Source of the DNA: Clostridiales bacterium
GTDB lineage: Bacteria > Bacillota > Clostridia > Oscillospirales > Butyricicoccaceae
Assembly (NCBI GenBank): GCA_019420045.1
Contig: JAHZHY010000009.1
Location: 1 to 10,826 of the forward strand
Direction of reading: 5' to 3'
Length of the DNA stretch: 10,826 nucleotides
The notes beneath the pieces are model-generated. The model searched no databases. It was not told the DNA's origin and saw nothing but the letters and a program-made list of their open reading frames with translations. Each line of letters starts with the position of its first letter. Within the stretch, counting starts at the first letter, position 1. Of the stretch, positions 5,783 through 10,826 are shown piece after piece. The translations under genes were made by a program, and so were the position numbers.

Positions 5783-6685
5783 ATGGAACTGCGAGTTCTG
5801 CAATATTTTTTGGCCGTGGCTCGAGAACAGAGCATTTCAGCCGCAGCCCATTCCCTGCATTTGTCCCAGCCCACATTATCCACCCAGCTGAAAGCCTTGG
5901 AGGAGGAAGTAGGCAAACAGCTGCTCATCCGGGGCAGCAAGGGTTCCCGCAAGGTGATGCTCACCCAGGAAGGGATGATCCTGCGCAAGCGGGCCGAAGA
6001 GATCTTGGAACTGGTGCACATGACACAGCGGGAGATCGCCTATTCCGACGAAGTCATTGTAGGGGATGTGTACATCGGCGCCGGGGAATCGGATTTGATC
6101 CGCATTTTTGCCAAAGCGGCCTGCTGCCTGCAAAAACAATATCCTGGCATCCGCTATCACATCCGCAGCGGTAACGCCGTTTTTGTAAAGGAGTATCTGG
6201 ACAGGGGACTCATTGATTTTGGTGTGGTTTATGGCCCGGTGGATACCAGCCGGTATCATGCCATCAAGTTGCCTGTTCGGGATACCTGGGGCGTGCTGAT
6301 GCGCCGGGATTCTCCCTTGGCCCAGAAGGAGTACATCACTCCCCAGGATCTTTGGGATAAGCCGCTGATCGTCTCGGCTCAGGAAAGTGACCATTGGCCC
6401 ATGTCCCGGTGGATAGGGAGGGACCCTGAAGAGCTGTCCGTGGTGGCTACTTATAACCTGGTGTTCAATGCCTCGCTGCTGGTGGAAGAGGGGCTGGGGT
6501 ATGCGCTGTGCTTTGATAAGCTGATCAATGTGAGCGGCGACAGTAAATTATGTTTTCGGCCCTTGTATCCCCGGATGGAAGGGGAGGCATCCATCATATG
6601 GAAGCGGTATCAGGTCTTTTCCAAGGCGGCCCAGAAGTTTATCGATGCATTGCAGGAGTGCTGCGGTCTGGAAGGAGAAAAATAA
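5783..6685 (+). CDS. LysR-family transcriptional regulator
   Basis: This 300-residue regulator has the standard LysR layout: an N-terminal winged helix-turn-helix (about 1-60; core SISAAAHSLHLSQPTLSTQL at 17-36), a linker helix (about 60-88) and a periplasmic-binding-protein-like effector domain (about 93-290). It probably binds a small molecule and activates the divergent redox operon from the site in the intergenic region, while limiting its own expression. This is the standard behaviour of the family, not shown directly here. I chose the ATG at 5783 because GGAGGAG stands five bases upstream and the family starts with MELRxLxYF; an in-frame ATG at 5765 would precede that site. Cysteines at 114, 115, 243 and 257 and a late Cys-Cys pair (293-294) are present, but the OxyR arrangement is not recognisable. 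Confidence 0.93.
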   Translation: MELRVLQYFLAVAREQSISAAAHSLHLSQPTLSTQLKALEEEVGKQLLIRGSKGSRKVMLTQEGMILRKRAEEILELVHMTQREIAYSDEVIVGDVYIGAGESDLIRIFAKAACCLQKQYPGIRYHIRSGNAVFVKEYLDRGLIDFGVVYGPVDTSRYHAIKLPVRDTWGVLMRRDSPLAQKEYITPQDLWDKPLIVSAQESDHWPMSRWIGRDPEELSVVATYNLVFNASLLVEEGLGYALCFDKLINVSGDSKLCFRPLYPRMEGEASIIWKRYQVFSKAAQKFIDALQECCGLEGEK

Positions 6686-6716
6686 AAAAGGCTTCGGTTT
6701 TACCGAAGCCTTTTTT
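6684..6716. terminator. Bidirectional intrinsic terminator
   Basis: A 9-bp stem (6690-6698 with 6702-6710) and a 3-base loop are flanked by six A residues on the left and six T residues on the right, so a U tract follows the hairpin on both strands. The LysR stop codon (6683-6685) runs into the A tract. It separates the LysR gene from the convergent HD-domain gene and can serve both. Confidence 0.9.
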
Positions 6717-6728
6717 GATAGCTTTATA

Positions 6729-7226
6729 TTATTTTTTGCTGAGCAGCAGCTGCTGGAGGAACTTCTTTCCGGTGGCTGTTTTAAAGTGGTCGTCCCGCAC
6801 CTTTTCGATGGCGGCCTGGTCGGCCTGCTTTTCGTCCAGATTCACCAGAAAATCGGCCTCAATGAGGATTTGCAGATCGATGTCCTGGATATTGTCGTAG
6901 CTATGGTGATGGGCTACCAGCCAGCAGATCCGGTCCACAAACTCCTTGTCGGTGTAGCCGCATCTTTCCATCAGAGCCCGGCAGGCTTTTTCCCCTTCTT
7001 CTTCCTGCTGGGGGCCCTGGCAGGAACCGTATTTTTCCAGGCAGGGTTTGATGCCGATATCGTGAAGGATGGCGGCGGTTTCCACGATATTCATGGTGGT
7101 GGAGCTCAGCTGCTCACGGGAAGCGATGGCCTTGGCAAAGCCGTAGACCTTGAGGAAATGATTGATCCGCTTGGGAGAGCCTTCTTCCCAGGCGATCATC
7201 TCGCCGATCAGTTCGCCGTTTTTCAT
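6729..7226 (-). CDS. HD-domain phosphohydrolase
   Basis: This 165-residue cytoplasmic protein is a compact HD-domain hydrolase. The metal-binding residues are visible in order: His23 (NHFLKVYGFAK), His55-Asp56 (AILHDIG), a His cluster 106-108 (VAHHHSY) and Asp125 (IEADFLVN). HD proteins of this size cleave phosphomonoesters or phosphodiesters, often of nucleotides; the substrate is unknown. No second domain, membrane segment or signal peptide is present. The start has CAGGAGG eight bases upstream. No convincing promoter was found between it and the divergent acyltransferase gene. It is convergent with the LysR gene across a shared terminator and has no visible functional link to the redox operon. 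Confidence 0.9.
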   Translation of the reverse strand: MKNGELIGEMIAWEEGSPKRINHFLKVYGFAKAIASREQLSSTTMNIVETAAILHDIGIKPCLEKYGSCQGPQQEEEGEKACRALMERCGYTDKEFVDRICWLVAHHHSYDNIQDIDLQILIEADFLVNLDEKQADQAAIEKVRDDHFKTATGKKFLQQLLLSKK

Positions 7227-7411
7227 CTATATAACCTCCTGAATGGATAAAATAAAAGTCCTTTGGGGATAATGAATCATTTTACTCAATTTTTACAAAA
7301 ATGCAAGAGGGAAAGGGGATTTTTTTCGCCTCTTTTTCACAAAAAGCAAAACTTTTGAGGAGAAACAGCCATTGGGCTATAGAATGGCCGGTTTTCCTCC
7401 GGCGGCAGATA

Positions 7412-7420
7412 TGCTATACT
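7412..7420 (+). promoter_or_regulatory. Extended -10 promoter of the acyltransferase gene
   Basis: TGC-TATACT forms an extended -10 element (TGn immediately before the hexamer). A weak -35 (TTTTCC, 7392-7397) lies 17 bases upstream. A start near 7427 would leave a leader of about 24 bases before the ATG at 7451. Confidence 0.55.
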
Positions 7421-7450
7421 GAATCTATTCCAGACAAAGGGGAAAAGAGA

Positions 7451-8512
7451 ATGAAAGAAAATACCACAGGCCGGCTGCTCTATGCCGACCTTTTGCGGGC
7501 TTTGGCTATGGTTGCGGTGATCGTGGTCCATGTGTGCGGGAACAACTGGCCGGGGATGGATGTGCGCAGTGCAGAGTGGCAGATCCTCAACGGGTTTGAC
7601 AGCCTGGTGCGCTGGTGTGTGCCGGTGTTTGTCATGCTCAGCGGCATGTTCTTTTTGGACCCACAGCGGAATGTGACCTATAAAAGCATTTTCCGCAAGA
7701 ATCTGCCCCGCATTGCCGCCGCTTTTTTGATCTGGTCCACTTTCTATGCCCTGTATACTGCCTTGCTCAACAGCCGGGCCGGTACTCCCGACTCCCTGTG
7801 GCAGATCATTACCAACATCGCCTTTGGCCATTATCATTTGTGGTTTATCTATATGATCATGGGCCTGTATCTCATCACTCCCATCCTTCGGCTCTTTATT
7901 AAAGGGGCCAGCCGGCGGGATCTGGAATATTTCCTGCTGCTCTATTTTGCCTTTACCCTCTTTCTGCCTATGTTCAACGGCACTCAGGTGGGACAGGTGG
8001 TCAGCGGTGTGGTGTACCGGCTGGACCTGAAGATGCTGGGTGGATACATCGGCTATTTTGTGGCCGGGTATTACTTCAAGACCTATGATTTTACTCCGAA
8101 AGTGAAAAAACTCATCTACGCCGCCGGGATCCTGGGGACAGCTTGGACCTGGGGCATGACGGTGGTGGCCAGCCTGGATTGGAACGCTCCCAACGAAACC
8201 TGGTTTTTGTATGTCACCCCCAATGTGGCTATGATGTCAGTGGGGATTTTCCTCTTTTTCAAAGAGCATTGCCATGGAGATCGTTTGGGAAAACGGGGGC
8301 TGGCCTTCTGCCTGAAGGTATCCCAGTTGTCCTTTGGGATGTATCTGGTCCATGCCTTTTTCAACAGCCGCCTGGTGGCTCTGGGGCTGAATGCGGTCAC
8401 CTGGACACCGCTGGTGGCAGTGCCGGTGGCTACCTCCCTGGTGTTCCTCTTCAGTTTCGTTACAGCATGGATTATGAGCCACATCCCTTTCCTGCGAAAG
8501 TACGGAATGTAG
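7451..8512 (+). CDS. Membrane acyltransferase, acyltransferase 3 family
   Basis: This 353-residue polytopic membrane protein belongs to the acyltransferase 3 family, which transfers acetyl, succinyl or other acyl groups to surface polysaccharides, peptidoglycan or other envelope molecules. The N-terminal signature RLLYADLLRALAMVAVIVVH (8-27) includes the conserved His27; it is followed by a Pro-Val-Phe-Val-Met-Leu-Ser-Gly stretch (58-65) and the motif HLWFIYMIMGLYLITPILR (129-147). About ten hydrophobic helices are visible and there is no extra C-terminal catalytic domain. The frame is open for 50 more codons upstream (to 7301), but that stretch is not protein-like and contains the promoter. 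The ATG at 7451 has AAAGGGG eight bases upstream. The acceptor molecule is unknown and no glycan gene cluster surrounds it here. Confidence 0.92.
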   Translation: MKENTTGRLLYADLLRALAMVAVIVVHVCGNNWPGMDVRSAEWQILNGFDSLVRWCVPVFVMLSGMFFLDPQRNVTYKSIFRKNLPRIAAAFLIWSTFYALYTALLNSRAGTPDSLWQIITNIAFGHYHLWFIYMIMGLYLITPILRLFIKGASRRDLEYFLLLYFAFTLFLPMFNGTQVGQVVSGVVYRLDLKMLGGYIGYFVAGYYFKTYDFTPKVKKLIYAAGILGTAWTWGMTVVASLDWNAPNETWFLYVTPNVAMMSVGIFLFFKEHCHGDRLGKRGLAFCLKVSQLSFGMYLVHAFFNSRLVALGLNAVTWTPLVAVPVATSLVFLFSFVTAWIMSHIPFLRKYGM

Positions 8513-8528
8513 GCGCAAAAAGTCAATG

Positions 8529-8591
8529 AAACACAGGGAAAAGGTCTATGTTAAAGTTTTGACAAATTGACCAAAATCCCTGTGTTTTTTT
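8529..8591 (+). terminator. Long-loop intrinsic terminator of the acyltransferase gene
   Basis: AAACACAGGGA (8529-8539) pairs perfectly with TCCCTGTGTTT (8577-8587), and a run of seven T follows from 8585 to 8591. The 37-base loop is AT-rich, contains a small inner GGTC/GACC stem (8543-8546 with 8569-8572) and a repeated TTGAC (8559 and 8567). The stem ends 68 bases before the next start codon. Confidence 0.75.
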
Positions 8592-8605
8592 ATGGAATCT
8601 GCTTC

Positions 8606-8633
8606 TTGAAAACAGAAGAAAAGAGACTACAAT
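8606..8633 (+). promoter_or_regulatory. Promoter of the glycerol-dehydrogenase-type gene
   Basis: TTGAAA (8606-8611) and TACAAT (8628-8633) are separated by 16 bases. A start near 8640 would give a very short leader holding only the ribosome binding site. It lies just after the preceding terminator, consistent with an independent transcription unit. Confidence 0.55.
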
Positions 8634-8655
8634 AGGGGGCAAAGGAGTGATTCTT

Positions 8656-9738
8656 ATGCTGAAACTCATGCGGGCCCCCGCCAAATATGTGCAGGGCGAG
8701 GACGCATTGCTGGAACTGTGTCAGAATGTGGAGAATCTGGGAAAGAGCTTCCTGTTTGTTTGCAGCGGAAGTGGACGAAAAGCCACAGAGGATAAGATCC
8801 GCCAGAGCTTTGCCTCCTCGGAAGCCAAGATTTATTTTGAAACCTTCGGCGGCATCAGCTCCCGTGGAGAAATTGATAAAATGGGCCGTCTGGTTCGGGA
8901 AAAGGGAATCGATGTGGTCTGCGGCGTAGGCGGCGGCAGCGCCATTGATACCGCCAAGGCCACAGCTTACTATCAGCATAAGCCGGTGGTCATCATCCCT
9001 ACTGTTTGCGCCACCGATGCCCCCTGCACCGGTCTTTCGGTGATCTATCAGGATGATGGTACCTTTGACAGCTATTTGTTCTATCCCCAGAACCCGGATG
9101 TGGTGGTTGTGGACACTTCCGTCATCGCCAAGGCTCCGGTACGGTTTTTGGTTTCCGGCATGGGAGATGCCCTGGGCACCTTCTTTGAGGCCCGGGTCTG
9201 CGAGAGAAATCATGCACCCAGCCTGGAAAACGGCGGTGTGACCCGCTCAGCCATGGCGCTGTGCCGGCTGTGCTGGGATACTTTGCAGGACAAGGGGCTT
9301 CTGGCTAAGGTGGATGCCCAGCAAGGCCTGCTGACTCCGGCCGTGGAGGCCATTGTGGAAGCCAACACCTATCTCAGCGGCGTAGGCGCCGACAATGGCG
9401 GTCTGGCTGTGGCCCATTCGGTGTATAACGGCTTTACCGCTCTGGAAGAGCTCACCGCCATGCATGGCGAAGTGGTGGCCTATGGCACTCTGGCCCAGCT
9501 GCTGTTGGAGGATGGCCCCACAGAAGAATTCTGGCAGGTCCATCGGTTCTGCCGTTCGGTGGGATTGCCTGTGACTTTGGCGGAAATGGGGATCACCGAC
9601 AAAAGCCGGGTGATCATCGCCGCCGAAAAGGCTTGTGCCCCCGGCGAGTCCATCCACAATATGGCCTGGGAAATCAGCCCGAAGAATCTGGAGCAAGCAC
9701 TTCTGTCGGTGGATGCCCTGTCGGCTCAGCAAAAATAG
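8656..9738 (+). CDS. gldA: Glycerol dehydrogenase-type iron/zinc-dependent alcohol dehydrogenase
   Basis: This 360-residue cytoplasmic enzyme matches glycerol dehydrogenase (GldA), which oxidises glycerol to dihydroxyacetone with NAD+ or reduces related hydroxyketones. The N-terminal NAD-binding part carries GVGGGSAIDTAKA (90-102), then ATDAPCTGLSVIY (119-131) and the family stretch IAKAPVRFLVSGMGDAL (157-173). The metal ligands are Asp171, His254 (AVAHS) and His270 (MHGE), in the positions expected for a Zn-dependent GldA. Length is normal. AAAGGAG at 8641-8647 lies eight bases before the ATG at 8656; a GTG at 8647 is in frame but overlaps that site. No dihydroxyacetone kinase gene lies beside it, so physiological use on another 1,2-diol or hydroxyketone remains possible. 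Confidence 0.9.
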   Translation: MLKLMRAPAKYVQGEDALLELCQNVENLGKSFLFVCSGSGRKATEDKIRQSFASSEAKIYFETFGGISSRGEIDKMGRLVREKGIDVVCGVGGGSAIDTAKATAYYQHKPVVIIPTVCATDAPCTGLSVIYQDDGTFDSYLFYPQNPDVVVVDTSVIAKAPVRFLVSGMGDALGTFFEARVCERNHAPSLENGGVTRSAMALCRLCWDTLQDKGLLAKVDAQQGLLTPAVEAIVEANTYLSGVGADNGGLAVAHSVYNGFTALEELTAMHGEVVAYGTLAQLLLEDGPTEEFWQVHRFCRSVGLPVTLAEMGITDKSRVIIAAEKACAPGESIHNMAWEISPKNLEQALLSVDALSAQQK

Positions 9739-9839
9739 GAGAAGAAATAAGGGAAAAGAAAGAGTAACTGCGTCTTCTTCCAGACTGGCAAAAAATTTAT
9801 CTGGCTAGAAGGGATTGCTCGTTTTATCCCTCACTAATT
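9739..9839. other. Gene-free start of the 329-base spacer
   Basis: No gene or promoter is seen here. Two weak stems occur: CTTCT-T-CCAGA with TCTGG-CT-AGAAG (9774-9811), and GGGAT with ATCCC (9811-9815, 9826-9830). The word CTGGC occurs twice (9785, 9801). Neither stem has a U tract, so they are not convincing terminators. Confidence 0.4.
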
Positions 9840-9874
9840 TGTAAAAACCGGCGACCTGTGCGTCGGTTTTTACA
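9840..9874. terminator. Terminator-like hairpin after the glycerol dehydrogenase gene
   Basis: TGTAAAAACCGGCG (9840-9853) pairs with CGTCGGTTTTTACA (9861-9874) over 14 positions with one G-T pair and a 7-base loop. The A and T tracts are part of the stem, as in many symmetric Firmicute terminators, so it could work in either direction. It lies about 100 bases after the stop codon, which is farther than usual. Confidence 0.6.
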
Positions 9875-9879
9875 CTTCT

Positions 9880-9955
9880 CAAGGGGCAAGTGTGGCCCAA
9901 TGGCTGCACGCAGCCCCTTGCAAAAACTCGAAAAGCGGCTTTGCCACTTTTTCGA
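9880..9955. repeat. Two consecutive long hairpins (possible dispersed intergenic element)
   Basis: The first hairpin has CAAGGGGC (9880-9887) pairing with GCCCCTTG (9913-9920) and an inner stem GTGGCC (9892-9897) with GGC-TG-CAC (9902-9909). The second has TCGAAAAG-C-GGC (9928-9939) pairing with GCC-A-CTTTTTCGA (9943-9955) around a TTT loop, with one mismatch and one bulge. No coding frame explains them. Adjoining terminator-like stems on both sides give a chain of four hairpins. I cannot tell a repeated element from a structured RNA without other genomes. Confidence 0.5.
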
Positions 9956-9963
9956 CATGGGAA

Positions 9964-9990
9964 AAGGAGGAGCAAATGCTCCTCCTTCTT
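9964..9990 (+). terminator. GC-rich hairpin with terminator features
   Basis: AAGGAGGAGC (9964-9973) pairs perfectly with GCTCCTCCTT (9978-9987) around a 4-base loop, followed by CTT and a broken T run. The left arm contains a GGAGGAG that would be a strong anti-SD match if unpaired, but no start codon in a usable frame follows. It lies immediately before the promoter of the aldolase gene. Confidence 0.6.
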
Positions 9991-9995
9991 TCATC

Positions 9996-10024
9996 TTGAC
10001 GAAAAGGCGGGGAGATGCTACCAT
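9996..10024 (+). promoter_or_regulatory. Promoter of the aldolase gene
   Basis: TTGACG (9996-10001) and TACCAT (10019-10024) are spaced by exactly 17 bases, five and four matches to consensus. A start near 10031 would give a leader of about 37 bases containing only the ribosome binding site GGGAGG (10054-10059). Confidence 0.55.
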
Positions 10025-10067
10025 GGATTTTAGAGATAATACCCAAAAACCAAGGGAGGATGAAACC

Positions 10068-10826
10068 ATGGCCAGCAAGTTTTTTGAAATTCACGGTGTA
10101 CTGCCCCCGGTGATCACGCCGTTTACCAAGGAAGGAAAAGTGGATTTTGAGGCCTTCCGGAAGAACATTGAAAAATGGAATGACACCGGCGTGGCCGGGT
10201 ATCTGGTACTGGGCTCCAACGGGGAAACCCCTTATCTGGAAGAGGAGGACAAACTGGAGCTCATCCGCATCGCCGCCCAGCACAAAGCGCCGGGCAAATT
10301 GCTCATGGCGGGAACCGGTCTGGAAAACACCCAGGCCACCATCCACCTGACCAAGAAGGCCGCTGAGGCCGGGGCCCAGTGCGCCCTGGTTCTCACCCCT
10401 AATTATTATGGGGATCAGATGGGAGACGAAGCCCTTATCGCCTTCTTTACAAAGGTGGCCGATGAAAGCCCCATTCCCATTCTGATCTACAATGTGACCA
10501 AGTTCACCCATGTGAATATTTCTCCCCGTGCGGCTTCCATTCTGTCCCATCATCCCAACATCATCGGCATGAAGGACAGCTCGGGGAATATTGCCCAGCT
10601 GATCTCCTTTATGACCCAGGGTCTGGACCCGGAATTCAATTTGCTGGTGGGTACCGCTTCGGCCTGGTATCCGGCCCTGGCCATTGGAATCAAAGGCTCG
10701 GTGATGGCCCTGGCCAACTGCTGTCCCCAGGAGTGCGTGGAGGTGCAGCGCCTGTTTGAAGCGGGAGACTATGCCGCATCCCTGAAACTTTACAAGCGGA
10801 TGTTCCCGGTGAATGCCTGCGTCACC
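10068..10826 (+). CDS. DHDPS/NAL-superfamily class I aldolase, 4-hydroxy-2-oxoglutarate aldolase-like (partial, 3' end outside window)
   Basis: The first 253 residues are visible and the frame is open at the window edge. It is a lyase of the dihydrodipicolinate synthase/N-acetylneuraminate lyase superfamily: GSNGE (49-53) binds the 2-keto-acid carboxylate, Tyr141 (ILIYNV) is the proton relay, and Lys169 (IIGMKDSSGN) should form the Schiff base. The Arg that follows the Tyr in true dihydrodipicolinate synthases (Tyr+5) is Phe146, so lysine synthesis is unlikely. The SNGE loop and the stretches near residues 81-91 and 124-145 recall mitochondrial 4-hydroxy-2-oxoglutarate aldolase (HOGA1). A retro-aldol reaction yielding pyruvate from a 4-hydroxy-2-keto acid is inferred. 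The start is fixed by GGGAGG eight bases before the ATG. It has its own promoter and is separated from the glycerol dehydrogenase gene by 329 bases. Confidence 0.9.
   Translation, partial: MASKFFEIHGVLPPVITPFTKEGKVDFEAFRKNIEKWNDTGVAGYLVLGSNGETPYLEEEDKLELIRIAAQHKAPGKLLMAGTGLENTQATIHLTKKAAEAGAQCALVLTPNYYGDQMGDEALIAFFTKVADESPIPILIYNVTKFTHVNISPRAASILSHHPNIIGMKDSSGNIAQLISFMTQGLDPEFNLLVGTASAWYPALAIGIKGSVMALANCCPQECVEVQRLFEAGDYAASLKLYKRMFPVNACVT

Noticed and set aside
7301..7450. In-frame 50-residue extension of the acyltransferase
   Set aside because: It covers the extended -10 promoter and the ribosome binding site, and the family starts close to the first membrane helix, as it does from 7451.
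8647..8655. GTG start three codons upstream for the glycerol dehydrogenase gene
   Set aside because: The GTG overlaps the AAAGGAG ribosome binding site; the ATG at 8656 has ideal spacing.
9739..10067. Lysine or other known riboswitch upstream of a DapA-like gene
   Set aside because: The hairpins do not show the multi-helix junction or conserved core of the lysine riboswitch, the enzyme is probably not DapA, and the predicted start near 10031 lies after the hairpins.
9879..10553. Open frame on the minus strand across the spacer and the aldolase gene
   Set aside because: It runs antisense through the conserved aldolase and through the hairpins; no ribosome binding site or recognisable domain.
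1..10826. CRISPR arrays, tRNA or rRNA genes, transposases, phage genes, toxin-antitoxin pairs
   Set aside because: Looked for by eye on both strands; no regularly spaced repeats, cloverleaf sequences or matching protein motifs were seen.

Overview
The window reads like the chromosome of an anaerobic, gut-type Firmicute (class Clostridia, perhaps an Oscillospiraceae-like lineage). This is inferred from a moderately high GC content, strong AGGAGG-type ribosome binding sites, sigma-A promoters, intrinsic terminators with long U tracts, and several oxygen-sensitive redox proteins (ferredoxin-fused aldo/keto reductases and an Fe-S flavoprotein-like protein). No rRNA, tRNA, CRISPR array, transposase or phage gene was seen.

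Layout. (1) 1-793, plus strand: the tail of an unknown gene, then a 217-residue single-pass membrane protein of unknown function, closed by a strong hairpin terminator. (2) 792-5641, minus strand: a compact six-gene operon. In transcription order it encodes a short-chain dehydrogenase, a lipoprotein with a cyclophilin-like domain, a carboxymuconolactone-decarboxylase/cupin fusion, a flavodoxin-type protein with a CX2CX2CX7C motif, and two different aldo/keto reductases, each with a C-terminal 2[4Fe-4S] ferredoxin domain. Gaps are short or absent, and the hairpin at 755-793 ends the operon. (3) 5642-5782: divergent control region with a near-consensus minus-strand promoter and a T-N11-A palindrome centred about 66 bases upstream of the inferred operon start. 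(4) 5783-6685, plus: a LysR-family regulator, the probable controller of the operon. (5) 6729-7226, minus: a small HD-domain phosphohydrolase, convergent with the LysR gene across a bidirectional terminator. (6) 7451-8512, plus: a membrane acyltransferase (acyltransferase 3 family). (7) 8656-9738, plus: a glycerol-dehydrogenase-type enzyme. (8) 9739-10067: a gene-free, hairpin-dense stretch. (9) 10068 to the end, plus: a partial class I aldolase of the DHDPS/NAL superfamily that most resembles 4-hydroxy-2-oxoglutarate aldolase.

How it works together. The LysR gene and the six-gene operon form a classical divergon. The enzymes suggest a cytoplasmic pathway that reduces or detoxifies a carbonyl, quinone or other electrophilic compound, with electrons passing through flavin and iron-sulfur centres and one lipoprotein outside the membrane. 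The substrate cannot be read from the sequence. The second aldo/keto reductase lacks two of the four usual catalytic residues, which makes it the most unusual protein here. The genes after the LysR gene appear to be separate transcription units with their own promoters.
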